Source: an uncultured Lachnospiraceae bacterium (GTDB lineage: Bacteria > Bacillota > Clostridia > Lachnospirales > Lachnospiraceae). Taken from it: a stretch of DNA of 42,313 nucleotides. The stretch lies in assembly GCA_910577655.1 (NCBI GenBank), contig CAJTOW010000020.1, positions 1 through 42,313 on the forward strand. Direction: 5' to 3'. The notes under the pieces were generated by a model. That model had not been told where the DNA came from and ran no database searches. It was given only the letters and a program-made list of their open reading frames with translations. Shown in pieces: positions 8,109 through 16,503 of the stretch. Both the position numbers and the translations under genes were made by a program. Each line of letters opens with the position of its first letter. The first letter of the stretch is position 1.

Positions 8109-9239
8109 TGCTCATAGTAAAAAAGTTCACAGTGTATCTGAGTTCTACTTCATCGCCGTCCTGATTTACCAATCCGCTGACTGTTACATCTACCGGCGAA
8201 TCAGTCTCCATGGATTTGGGATTGATAATAATCGCAGGACCCATTCCCATTCCTTCCTCAGAAATATTGAAATATCCCTGGGACTGGTCTCCTTCGCAGA
8301 AGGTATAGGTTTTCCCTCCGGCCTTCATAGTAACAGTAACCTGAGAGTCATCCGGCACTTCAAAGACTTCCCTATTCAGGCTGATGGACCACGGCCCCTT
8401 GAAATATTCGGATGGCATAACCTGGGCAGGCTATGGCACATAGGCCTGGTCCTGTGTCCCTTGCATATCCGCCGGCCTGGAAGGATGATGGTCCATCTCC
8501 TCATTAGCCTTCATGTTTCCGTATCCGTAAAATCAGAATCCCCCATTTAAAGGTCTTTTCTCCGGCGTCCTTATTTTCTATCAATGTCTGGAACTGCTCG
8601 TCTTCGCTAAGGATTACGGAAACCGTATACTCTCCTTTTTCCAGCAGTGGGATAGCAAAAGTTCTAGAAGTAGAAACGGATGGCCCTCAAAATCGATTTC
8701 AAAGCTTGTTATCAGTTCCTCTTCCAGCACACTTTCGCCCTCATGCCTGATGTCAAACTTTCCATATATTTTTTTCCATCATAGGAATCGGGATAGTGAA
8801 ATTCCAATCTGATTCCAATATTATATTGACCTTTCTGTTCCGTGTCTTCTTTTACCTCCACAGAGGTGATTTTCACCTCTACCGGCTCCTTGGATGCCGA
8901 GTTCACAAGTGCCTCTTCCATTTTTTTCATCTCAGTTATGAGCGACTCGTTAGACGCATTGCCCAGATTTTCGTTTTGCTGGTCGTCCTCTTCTGTCTCG
9001 GGCTCGTCCTCTTCTGTCGGGAGCTCGTCCTCTTCTGTTTGGAACTCGTCTTCTTCTGTCGGGAGCTCGTCTTCTTCTGTTTGGAACTCGTTCTCTTCAG
9101 CCAGACGTTCTTCCTCTTCCATCTCTTCTGCCAGCACTCGGTAGGTACTCATTGGTGTATTGGAGAGTATCGAGGATATGACTAAAACTCCCGCCAACCA
9201 GATTGCCATTTGCCGAATTGTCCGTTTCCGTTTCTTCAT
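8086..9239 (-). pseudogene. Decayed secreted acidic-repeat protein (several frameshifts and a stop)
   Basis: The reading begins at 9239 with a signal peptide (residues 1 to about 38, MKKRKRTIRQ onwards), then an acidic 7-residue repeat (TEEDELP/TEEDEFQ, about five copies, encoded by a 21-bp tandem repeat near 8985-9110), then a folded region. The frame breaks near 8765 in an A run after FHYPDSYDGKK and continues as YGKFDIRHEGESVLEEE. It shifts again near 8688 to a segment containing EKGEYTVSVILSEDEQ, again near 8550 and 8515, meets an in-frame TAG near 8430, and continues to about 8110 with MKAGGKTYTF and SGLVNQDGDEVELRYTVNFF. The successive pieces read as one protein. I do not recognise the family; beta-rich secreted domains are likely. 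At least four shifts plus a stop make this a pseudogene unless assembly errors are involved. Confidence 0.7.
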
Positions 9240-9377
9240 ACCAATTTCTCCTCTCTTAGTCTGTAGAACACGCAGATACGCGATATCCTTTTACATTCTC
9301 CCCCCCCTTGCCAAAATTGTCATGTTATTTTCCATAATTTACCATATGGATCCTGAAAATATGTAACAGTTAAAATA

Positions 9378-9584
9378 GGCCTGCGCTCTGCTGATTTTCT
9401 CATCGATCTGGCACCCATCGGACTGGGCATCGCCTTTGTACCGGACTACTGCATCCCCAAAAAGGACAGGAGTCTTTTCACTATCCGGCTGGACAAAGCC
9501 CTGCCTACCCGTCAGATGGCCGTGGCACACAATGAAGCCCTGCCGCTTTCCCAGGCGGCAAGGCAGTTTATTGGTATGCTTTAG
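9378..9584 (+). pseudogene. LysR-type regulator C-terminal remnant
   Basis: The plus strand encodes about 68 residues beginning GLRSADFLIDLAPIGLGIAF, followed by VPDYCIPKKDRSLFTI and ending QAARQFIGML before a TAG at 9582-9584. The pattern of a G-x-G-I-A-x-VP-D-Y turn and a final ARxFI helix is that of the end of a LysR effector domain. Nothing upstream encodes the rest; a TGA lies in frame at 9354-9356. It is a different gene from the minus-strand LysR fragment at 7392-8108, which has its own C-terminus. An antisense reading over the same bases is a shadow. Confidence 0.7.
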
Positions 9585-9629
9585 TTGAGTTTCACAGATA
9601 TACAGAAAATGTGTCCCTAGCATTTTTTA

Positions 9630-9707
9630 CACTGAAATATTCAGGCCAGAGAATAGTACGCCAGAGATATCAGCGCGCCATTCCCTGGCTTGTCATAATT
9701 TTCAGTG
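9630..9707. repeat. Imperfect 78-bp inverted repeat
   Basis: CACTGAAAT (9630-9638) pairs with ATTTTCAGTG (9698-9707), and inner GGCCAG/CTGGC segments also pair. It lies immediately 3' of the AAA ATPase gene, so it may end that transcript, although no T run follows. The role is uncertain. Confidence 0.5.
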
Positions 9708-9709
9708 CC

Positions 9710-11062
9710 TTACAACAGCGGTGCCATATACACCGGCAGATAAAGTATCCCTTCCCCCTCTTTCAGATCACCTGTATGGAGTACATAAGGAGTATGCAGC
9801 TGCTCTGCATATTTGCTTCTGAATTTTCTGATGGATGACAATGTATAGTTTTTTCCAGATTTCACTTCTATAGGTGAAATATTATGGCGGCTGCTGATTC
9901 TGCTTTTTGCAATAAGAAAGTCGATTTCCATGCGGGCACTGGCATCATCACGGGAAGTATTGGAATAAAAGTAGAGCTTATGCCCTCCTGCTGTCAGCAT
10001 CTGCGCCACCAGGTTTTCCATGATCATCCCTTTATTGACCTCCAGTTTGTCGAATAAAAGCTTTTTATAGAGTTCCTCACTGACAATCCCGTTTTCGTCG
10101 AATGCATGGCTGATCAGGAGTCCTGTGTCTGCCATATAGCATTTGAGGGTTATCCGGTCCATATTGAGTTTTAGGCCGATACTGGGTTCCGTGGAATTGT
10201 AACACATATTTACAATCATGGCATCACCCAGCCAGAACAGAGCATCCTCATAGTCCCTGAAACGTGCTTCCTTTTTCAGGGATGAGAGCCGGAACTTCCG
10301 GTCATGTTTTTGAAGCTGGGCTGGTATATCGTCAAAGATCTGTTCCACCTTCATCTCATATCCTGCGGCATGTTTCACAATATCAGCCCGATACAGCTCC
10401 AGAATATCCCGTTTCACCCGGTCCACCTGGTCAAAGTCCCCTGATTCCCTATAGGCCTCGACAGCCTGGGGCATGCCTCCCACGATCATATACTGCCGGA
10501 GATAATCCATCGCTTTTCTGTGAAGGGCCTGCCCCATAGGCCTCCTGTCGCGAAAGCACACACGGATAAGATCCATCAGGGTTTCGTTCCCAAAGGCCCA
10601 CAAAAATTCTTCAAAGTCCAGAGGATACATCCGGATATGGTGTTCCTCAGAAGGAATCAGAATATCCTGGACATTTTTTTTGATACTCATAAGTGATCCT
10701 GTCTCTATATAGTCATACCGTCCGTCAGCCACAAGATACTTAATGGCTGACCGTGCCCTGGGAAACAGCTGCACTTCATCTAGGACAATCAGTGTCTCCC
10801 TCCGGTACAGTTTGACTCCGTAGTAATTGGACAGATACATAAAGAACAGATCCAGATCATTGAGATAATTGACGAACAGATCTGTAACATCTTTGCTGAC
10901 CCGGTTGAAATCAATCAGAATATAGCTCTTGTAGTTCTCCCTTGCAAATGCCTCTGCAATATAACTTTTTCCCACACGACGTGCCCCATCAATCAGTAAG
11001 GCTGTCCGTCCGGCATCCTCCTGTTTCCATTTCTCCAATTCCGCATAAATCTTTCTTTTCAT
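9710..11062 (-). CDS. AAA ATPase with DUF4143-type C-terminal domain
   Basis: This protein of about 450 residues has an N-terminal P-loop (GARRVGKS, near residues 24-31) and a Walker B LIVLDEVQLF near 90, typical of the AAA_14 group, followed by a C-terminal DUF4143-like domain with MEIDFLIAK and SPIEVKSGKNY. The latter resembles a PD-(D/E)xK nuclease fold (D...ExK). Such ATPases are common, patchily distributed accessory genes in anaerobes; no function is firmly established for most. I start at 11062 (MKRKIYAEL), with GGGAGAGG upstream, rather than 21 bp earlier. It has its own promoter and no operon partners, and it borders the degraded 7.4-9.6 kb region, consistent with an accessory locus. 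Confidence 0.88.
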   Translation of the reverse strand: MKRKIYAELEKWKQEDAGRTALLIDGARRVGKSYIAEAFARENYKSYILIDFNRVSKDVTDLFVNYLNDLDLFFMYLSNYYGVKLYRRETLIVLDEVQLFPRARSAIKYLVADGRYDYIETGSLMSIKKNVQDILIPSEEHHIRMYPLDFEEFLWAFGNETLMDLIRVCFRDRRPMGQALHRKAMDYLRQYMIVGGMPQAVEAYRESGDFDQVDRVKRDILELYRADIVKHAAGYEMKVEQIFDDIPAQLQKHDRKFRLSSLKKEARFRDYEDALFWLGDAMIVNMCYNSTEPSIGLKLNMDRITLKCYMADTGLLISHAFDENGIVSEELYKKLLFDKLEVNKGMIMENLVAQMLTAGGHKLYFYSNTSRDDASARMEIDFLIAKSRISSRHNISPIEVKSGKNYTLSSIRKFRSKYAEQLHTPYVLHTGDLKEGEGILYLPVYMAPLL

Positions 11063-11106
11063 TGAACACCTCTCCCAAAACACAAATTCATGATTTTTGT
11101 TTTTTA

Positions 11107-11136
11107 ATTATATCACGTAATCTTGTTTTTATTCAA
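11107..11136 (-). promoter_or_regulatory. Sigma-A-type promoter of the AAA ATPase
   Basis: On the minus strand, TTGAAT (11131-11136) and a consensus TATAAT (11107-11112) are separated by 18 nt; the -10 is preceded by TGA. It lies about 45 bp upstream of the chosen start codon. Confidence 0.7.
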
Positions 11137-11237
11137 TGAAATTTTTCACATTTTCAAGGTTTTATAAATACCATTTTCTCACGTTTTCAAGATTTCTGAT
11201 TATCTCTTTTTACTTCTGAGGCACGCCCGCACGCCCT

Positions 11238-13658
11238 TCACAGCCTGTTCCAGAAATGCTCCAGCCATCCCCCCACCGTCTGCCGGGTCACCTGCCCGTA
11301 GGCATCCCACTCCCGTGGGAACATCCCCTGGACCTGGGGCCGCAGAAACCGGTCATCCAGAAGAAGGATCACTCCCCGGTCCGTCCCGGTGCGGATCACC
11401 CGTCCGGCGGCCTGGAGGACCTTGTTCATCCCCGGATACTGGTAGGCAAAGGTATACCCGTCCTCCCCCTGATCATCAAAATACCCCTTTAAAATCTCCT
11501 GCTCCGTGCAGACCATGGGCAGCCCGGTGCCTACGATAACGGCTCCCTCCAGCCGCTCCTCCTTCAAATCGATCCCCTCGGAGAAGATTCCTCCCAGCAC
11601 GCACAGTCCCACAAAGGACTCCGTCCGCACCGTGTTAAATTCCGCCAGGAACTGCTCCCGCTCTGCCTCATCCATACGGCTGGTCTGGGTCCGCCACTGG
11701 AAGGGCTCCGTCCCTGCTGTCCCCAGCGCTTCCTCTACAGCCAGCATATACTGGTAGGAGGGAAAGAACACCAGATAATTCCCCCTGTGGCTGGCTGCCA
11801 GAATACGGATATACTCCGCGATCTTCTGATACTCGCCCCTATTCCTGCGGGTATAGCGGCTGCTGACATCAGTCCCCACCAGCAGCATCCGGTTCTCCTG
11901 GGGAAAAGGGGAGCGGGCATAGACCGCATAGTCATCCTCCTTTCCGCTGAGAAGCTTCTTGTAGTACCGCACCGGCAGCAGGGTGGCGGAGAAGAAGACC
12001 CGGCCCCTGCCCTTTTCCAGACACTGGGCGATACACCGGGAGGGGTCGATGCAGAAGAGCCGCAGGAGGAATCTCCCGTCCGGTTCCAGCTCCCCATAGA
12101 CCCGGTAGTGATCGTCCAGCCCCTCATACATATTAAGGAAATGCCTCAGCCCAAAATAAAACTCCAGCACCGTCTCCCGGTCCGGAAACTCCCGCGCCTC
12201 CTCCATATAGGCCTCCAGCTCTCCGAAAAGCCCCATAAGATTCGCCGCAGCCCCATTGATCTCCGGGTATAGCTGATATGTGACACACTCCCGCTTCATT
12301 TCCAGCAGACTCCTGTTGCATCTTTCCAGGCATCTCTCCACCCTGGGAGCCTGCCCCTTTAAGATCCGCTTCACCTGAAGGAAATCCTCCTTATGCAGGC
12401 TGGCGCTGAACATTTCCCGGGCCCGGTTAACCAGATTGTGGGCCTCGTCCACCAGGAAGATGTATCCCCCTGTGACACTGTCCCCAAAGTAACGTTTCAG
12501 CCGTGCGTTGGGATCAAATACATAGTTGTAGTCGCAGATGATCCCATCTACCCAGTTGCTGACATCCAGACAGAATTCAAAGGGACACACCTGGTATCTG
12601 GCCCCATAATCCAGAATTATCTCCCGGGTGATCCCCCGTTCCTGGTGGATGATATCGTAGACAGCATCATTTACCCGGTCAAAGTGGCCTTTGGCATAAG
12701 GGCAGGCATCTGGATTGCACTCGGGCTTCTCCAGGGGACACAGCTTCTCCTTGGCCGTCAGGGTGACGGTGGAGAAATACAGCCCCCGCTGCCGCAGAAG
12801 GCCAAAGCATTCCTGGGCTACCTGGCGGGTGATGGTCTTGGCAGTCAGGTAGAAGAGCTTGTCTCCATAGCCCTGGCACATGGCCTTTAAGGAAGGGAAC
12901 ACTGTGGACAAAGTCTTGCCGATGCCGGTAGGCGCCTGGATGAACAGATTCCTGCCCCGGATAATGGACCGGTAGACGGAAACTGCCAGGTCCTTCTGTC
13001 CCTCCCGGTATTCATAGGGAAACACCAGGTCCTCCAGGGACTCCTGCCTGCGCAGGCCATGAGTGTAAAGATAGTCCGCCCACTTGACATATTCGTGGAT
13101 CAGTCCTGCGAACCAGGCTTCCAGCTCCTCTACGCTCTTCTCCTGGACAAACCTGCGGATCTCCTCGGTCTCCAGATTGCAGTATGTGACCTGGATCTCG
13201 ATCCGGTCCTTTCCCCTGTCCAGACAGTAGAAATATCCATAGCACATGGCCTGGGCCAGATGTACTGGCACCGGCTCCTCCAGCCTCGTCAGGTCCATGT
13301 AGACCCCCTTGATCTCATCGATGGCCGTCCGTGAGGAGTTTTCGATCACCCCGTCGGCCCGGCCCTCCACCAGAATCTGGTACTTCTCTTCCTCCACCAC
13401 ATGGCGCATAACCACCTCGGCCTGGTAGTCCGCCCCCTGGCGCTTCTGGATCTTCCGGTGGATACGGCTCCCCGCCTGCATAGCATCCAGATCCGCCCTG
13501 GATGTCCGGCGGTTGTCGATATCCCCGCCCTTCATGACAAACTCCACCAGATTCCTGACAGAGATACGGATGATCTGCCTGTCCGGCAGTACAGAAGCCG
13601 TTCCGCTCTGTATCTCCAGCTGCCCCTTCCTGGCAGACCTTCTCTCCTTTTCTCCCAT
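11238..13658 (-). CDS. Rad3/XPD-type helicase with N-terminal RecB-like nuclease domain
   Basis: This protein of about 806 residues is a DinG/Rad3-family superfamily 2 DNA helicase. The N-terminal 200 residues carry a RecB/Cas4-like pattern (EGRADGVI, then AIDEIKG) that fits a PD-(D/E)xK nuclease fold. The helicase part has PTGIGKT (Walker A), DEAHN (Walker B box), a cysteine group CPLEKPECNPDACPYAKG plus a later CPFEFC suited to an XPD-type Fe-S cluster, and motif VI QAAGRVIRT. ATG at 13658 is chosen: a 30-codon upstream extension would run through a transcription terminator (13699-13729) and lacks a ribosome site. It probably acts in DNA repair or replication-conflict resolution. It stands alone between HPr-like and ATPase genes. 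Confidence 0.9.
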   Translation of the reverse strand: MGEKERRSARKGQLEIQSGTASVLPDRQIIRISVRNLVEFVMKGGDIDNRRTSRADLDAMQAGSRIHRKIQKRQGADYQAEVVMRHVVEEEKYQILVEGRADGVIENSSRTAIDEIKGVYMDLTRLEEPVPVHLAQAMCYGYFYCLDRGKDRIEIQVTYCNLETEEIRRFVQEKSVEELEAWFAGLIHEYVKWADYLYTHGLRRQESLEDLVFPYEYREGQKDLAVSVYRSIIRGRNLFIQAPTGIGKTLSTVFPSLKAMCQGYGDKLFYLTAKTITRQVAQECFGLLRQRGLYFSTVTLTAKEKLCPLEKPECNPDACPYAKGHFDRVNDAVYDIIHQERGITREIILDYGARYQVCPFEFCLDVSNWVDGIICDYNYVFDPNARLKRYFGDSVTGGYIFLVDEAHNLVNRAREMFSASLHKEDFLQVKRILKGQAPRVERCLERCNRSLLEMKRECVTYQLYPEINGAAANLMGLFGELEAYMEEAREFPDRETVLEFYFGLRHFLNMYEGLDDHYRVYGELEPDGRFLLRLFCIDPSRCIAQCLEKGRGRVFFSATLLPVRYYKKLLSGKEDDYAVYARSPFPQENRMLLVGTDVSSRYTRRNRGEYQKIAEYIRILAASHRGNYLVFFPSYQYMLAVEEALGTAGTEPFQWRTQTSRMDEAEREQFLAEFNTVRTESFVGLCVLGGIFSEGIDLKEERLEGAVIVGTGLPMVCTEQEILKGYFDDQGEDGYTFAYQYPGMNKVLQAAGRVIRTGTDRGVILLLDDRFLRPQVQGMFPREWDAYGQVTRQTVGGWLEHFWNRL

Positions 13659-13698
13659 TGCCGCCCCCTTACACCAGCTATACTCCAGTCCCACGTTG

Positions 13699-13729
13699 AA
13701 AAACGGGAGCATCTCCGATACTCCCGTTC
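13699..13729 (-). terminator. Terminator of the HPr-like gene
   Basis: Minus-strand GAACGGGAG, an 11-nt loop and CTCCCGTTTTTC form a classic stem and T run, about 50 bp after the HPr-like stop. It also rules out the longer start for the helicase gene. Confidence 0.85.
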
Positions 13730-13778
13730 TCCCTATCGTTCTTTTCATTACTTGTATTCTTGCAGCAGCTCAGACAAC

Positions 13779-14018
13779 TTAAGCGATCAGTCCTTCTGCC
13801 ACCGACAACGTATCCAGATACTGTTCAAACGCTTCATCCGCACCGTGGGCTCTGACACTGAGAACCTGTCTCAGATCCAGGCTCAGGACGCCCAGGATCG
13901 ACTTGGCATCAATAACCACGTGATTATATCCAACATCAATATCAAACTTGCACTTCATTGCTTCTGTAACAAATGCCTTGGCATCGTTTATAGTCAACAG
14001 TTTAATCTTCTTTTCTTT
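13779..14018 (-). CDS. HPr-like protein lacking the phosphorylated histidine
   Basis: This is a protein of about 79 residues with the HPr fold pattern. The C-terminal two-thirds, with KSILGVLSLDL (the region of regulatory Ser46 in true HPr), VRAHGADE and a final helix, are clear. In the N-terminal part the canonical HARPA segment with catalytic His15 is replaced by INDAKAFVTEA, so it cannot carry phosphate in the PTS as HPr does. ATG at 14018 has GGAGGGG upstream and is preferred over one 78 bp earlier. It is a single-gene transcript with a strong promoter and terminator. It could be a regulatory HPr paralogue binding CcpA-like or kinase partners; that is inference. Confidence 0.8.
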   Translation of the reverse strand, partial: KEKKIKLLTINDAKAFVTEAMKCKFDIDVGYNHVVIDAKSILGVLSLDLRQVLSVRAHGADEAFEQYLDTLSVAEGLIA

Positions 14019-14167
14019 CATGACAATCGGCCCCTCCATGTGCCGGAACATAACTGGCCTTATCTCCGGCCAGTTATACCAATACATCAAATGCACTGCG
14101 CTGTGCCATAAACACTCTCCTTAATCCTTATGGCATAACCCATATGCAAATTTCCTTTTCATTTCCA

Positions 14168-14196
14168 GTTATAGCAGAATAATATTTTTTTGTCAA
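14168..14196 (-). promoter_or_regulatory. Promoter of the HPr-like gene
   Basis: Minus-strand TTGACA (14191-14196), a 17-nt spacer and TATAAC (14168-14173) form a near-consensus sigma-A promoter about 150 bp upstream of the start codon. Apart from this, 14200-14380 shows no gene. Confidence 0.8.
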
Positions 14197-14380
14197 TTTT
14201 TCGTTGGTTCGAATTTTCCAACCCTTCTTATGGATATCCTCCCATTTTCAAGGATGTTTCAATAGGTTTCTACAATATTTTTCCCTTCTTGTCACCGGAT
14301 ATAGAACCGTTTATTCCCAATTCGCTTAAGTCTCATAGAGATCCCGGCCAAAATATACCTGTTTTTTAAAATTTTACACA

Positions 14381-14409
14381 AAAAAGCTGCAAGGCAATCA
14401 CCTTGCAGC
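14381..14409 (-). terminator. Terminator of tRNA-Trp
   Basis: GCTGCAAGG and CCTTGCAGC pair across a 6-nt loop (14386-14409) and are followed on the minus strand by a T run. It lies 5 bp beyond the tRNA 3' end. Confidence 0.9.
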
Positions 14410-14413
14410 CAAC

Positions 14414-14484
14414 CAGGGGAAGAGGGGCTCGAACCCCCATCTACGGTTTTGGAGACCGCTGCTCTACCATTGAACTATTCCCCT
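14414..14484 (-). tRNA. tRNA-Trp (CCA anticodon)
   Basis: The minus strand folds as a cloverleaf: acceptor AGGGGAA/TTCCCCT, D arm with GTTCAATGGTAGAGC, anticodon arm GCGGT-CTCCAAA-ACCGT giving anticodon CCA, and T arm GGGGGTTCGAGC closing on CCCTC. The discriminator base is G, as usual for tRNA-Trp. The 3' CCA is not encoded (GTT follows), so it must be added after transcription. Confidence 0.95.
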
Positions 14485-14558
14485 ACAAGAACCCGCTTTT
14501 CACGTGCTTTATTATAATAGCACGTCCGGCGGATTCTGTCAACATTTTTATTTGTTTT

Positions 14559-15926
14559 TTAAATCAGCCCAATTGCCTCACGTATATTGCTGACCCCCCG
14601 CAGGGTGATCCTGTCTGTCCGCTTTATCTTATCCAGGCACACCTTAGGCAGAATGCAGACCTCAAATCCCAGCTTCGCCGCCTCATTGACCCGCTGCTCT
14701 GCCATGGAGACAGCCCGGATCTCGCCGGACAATCCGACTTCCCCGAAAATGATCGTCTTAGGATTCACCGCCCTGTCCTTCATACTGGAGACCAGGGCCA
14801 TGACAATAGCCAGATCCAGGGCTGGTTCATTCATGCGGACACCGCCTGCGATATTCACATAAGCATCGTACCGGGACATCTCATAGTGGCACCGTTTCTC
14901 CAGCACTGCCATCAAAAGATTCACCCGGTTGTAATCTGTCCCGGCAGCCGTCCGGCGCGGCATCCCGTAATTGGTCTGGGCAAGGAGTGCCTGAACCTCC
15001 AGAAGGATCGGCCTGGTCCCCTCTATGGAGCAGGCCACCACCGCGCCGGAAGCCTCCTCCGGCCTGCCGCTCAGGAGATACTCGGAAGGATTTTCCACCT
15101 CCACAAGCCCCTGCTCCTGCATCTCGAAGACGCCAATCTCATTGGTGGAGCCAAAGCGGTTTTTCACCCCCCGCAAAATCCGGTAGGAAGCGTTGCGCTC
15201 TCCCTCAAAGTAGAGAACCGTATCCACCATATGCTCCAGCACCCGCGGTCCGGCCACTACTCCCTCCTTGGTGACATGTCCGATAATAAAGACCGTAATC
15301 CCCATCCCCTTGGCAATCTGCATCAGGATGTTGGTAGACTCCCGCACCTGACTGACACTTCCCGGTGCCGACGTGATATCCTCCCGATACATAGTCTGAA
15401 TAGAATCAATGATCACAATCTCCGGTTTCATCTCCCGGATCGCTTCCTCGATATCATCCAGACTTGTCTCACAGAGAAAAAAAAGCTCGCCGGAGATCTC
15501 GCCGATCCGGTTGGCCCTCAGCTTGATCTGCCGCAGGGATTCCTCCCCGGAGATATAGAGGACCCGGTGTCCGTCCCGGCCCAGATTGCGGCAGACCTGC
15601 AAAAGCAGGGTGGATTTGCCGATACCCGGATCCCCTCCAACTAAAACCAGGGAGCCGGCTACAATGCCGCTCCCCAGTACACGGTCCAGCTCCTGGTACC
15701 CGGTGGATACCCGGTCCTGTTCCCTGACAGACACCTCCGAAAGTTTTACCGGCTTCACATTCCTGCTCTCTGGGTCCCTGACCGTGCGTCTGGCAGAGGA
15801 ACCCTTCGCTGTAGGCTCCTCCACCATGGTATTCCATTCCCGGCAGGCAGGGCACTGCCCCATCCACTTGGCAGATTCATATCCGCATTCCTTGCAGAAG
15901 AATGCAGTCGCCTTCCCTTTCGCCAT
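14559..15926 (-). CDS. radA: DNA repair protein RadA/Sms
   Basis: RadA is a hexameric ATPase that promotes branch migration during recombination. The 455-residue protein shows an N-terminal zinc finger (CKECGYESAKWMGQCPAC, near residues 10-27), a RecA-type Walker A GGDPGIGKST near 97, the RadA-specific KNRFG motif near 255 and the Lon-like C-terminal domain. I start at ATG 15926 (MAKGKATAFF), with AAGGAG upstream, instead of 14 codons earlier. The small conserved gene just upstream ends 14 bp before, so the two are likely co-transcribed. No defects are seen. Confidence 0.96.
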   Translation of the reverse strand: MAKGKATAFFCKECGYESAKWMGQCPACREWNTMVEEPTAKGSSARRTVRDPESRNVKPVKLSEVSVREQDRVSTGYQELDRVLGSGIVAGSLVLVGGDPGIGKSTLLLQVCRNLGRDGHRVLYISGEESLRQIKLRANRIGEISGELFFLCETSLDDIEEAIREMKPEIVIIDSIQTMYREDITSAPGSVSQVRESTNILMQIAKGMGITVFIIGHVTKEGVVAGPRVLEHMVDTVLYFEGERNASYRILRGVKNRFGSTNEIGVFEMQEQGLVEVENPSEYLLSGRPEEASGAVVACSIEGTRPILLEVQALLAQTNYGMPRRTAAGTDYNRVNLLMAVLEKRCHYEMSRYDAYVNIAGGVRMNEPALDLAIVMALVSSMKDRAVNPKTIIFGEVGLSGEIRAVSMAEQRVNEAAKLGFEVCILPKVCLDKIKRTDRITLRGVSNIREAIGLI

Positions 15927-15940
15927 ATGTAATCTGCTCC

Positions 15941-16354
15941 TTATCGTTTTACCACCTTCACATGGCATACAGTACCTTCACTGAGCTCCACACTGAGATT
16001 CAGCTTGCCGCTCATGTTGGTCTTCATGCCGCCTACAGCTGCATCGTCCACAAACACTTCATACTCTGTATCGTCGTCCAGCTGAACGGTGATCTGCGCA
16101 TCCTTGTCACCCTCCACACAGAACGCGACCCCGTCATTGGTCACTGCAAAATTCTCCACAGCCGTCCCCGGAACCGACTCATAGACAAAAGAACCATTCC
16201 GCTCCAGCTTGGTGATCTCGTAAAAGGTCTTGATCTTATACAGATCTCCTGCATGCTCAAAATCCTGCAGCTTTGACTTCTTATCCAGCTTATAATTTCC
16301 AAAACTGATGCTTCCGTCTGTCTCAGAACGGATTAATGATTCTACTACTGGCAT
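15941..16354 (-). CDS. Conserved small protein of unknown function
   Basis: This 137-residue protein begins MPVVESLIRSETDGSISFGN and contains the segments FVYESVPGTAVENF and NMSGKLNLSVELSEGT. I recall close relatives in Lachnospiraceae, some labelled endosialidase, but nothing resembling a sialidase catalytic domain is visible, so I regard that label as unsafe. It has no signal peptide or membrane segment and appears beta-rich. GGAGG lies 9 nt upstream of its ATG. It is 14 bp upstream of radA and probably shares its transcript. Confidence 0.8.
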   Translation of the reverse strand: MPVVESLIRSETDGSISFGNYKLDKKSKLQDFEHAGDLYKIKTFYEITKLERNGSFVYESVPGTAVENFAVTNDGVAFCVEGDKDAQITVQLDDDTEYEVFVDDAAVGGMKTNMSGKLNLSVELSEGTVCHVKVVKR

Positions 16355-16397
16355 AACTTTGTCCTCCTGATGTTATATCACTGGTTATTCTGACCAC

Positions 16398-16439
16398 AAC
16401 AGTTCAGACACCCCTTAAGCAGCTGCATCTGAACTGTTA
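16398..16439. repeat. Family 1 hairpin repeat upstream of the radA operon
   Basis: AACAGTTCAGA (16398-16408) and its exact complement TCTGAACTGTT (16429-16439) flank a 20-nt loop. It lies about 45-85 bp upstream of the small protein gene, so it falls in its 5' untranslated or promoter region. Confidence 0.7.
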
Positions 16440-16503
16440 TCAGTATAGCATGTCCCTGGAAAAATATCCAGTATATCATTGCATGAATTATTGCTGTTCA
16501 TTG

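Noticed and set aside
9339..9623. 94-codon minus-strand open frame
   Set aside because: The opposite strand carries a recognisable LysR C-terminus; this frame is its shadow.
13659..13748. N-terminal extension of the helicase by 30 codons
   Set aside because: The extension contains a complete stem-loop terminator and has no ribosome site, whereas ATG 13658 is preceded by AGGGGG.
14403..15644. 413-codon plus-strand open frame
   Set aside because: It is antisense to radA and runs through tRNA-Trp; composition is that of a complementary-strand artefact.
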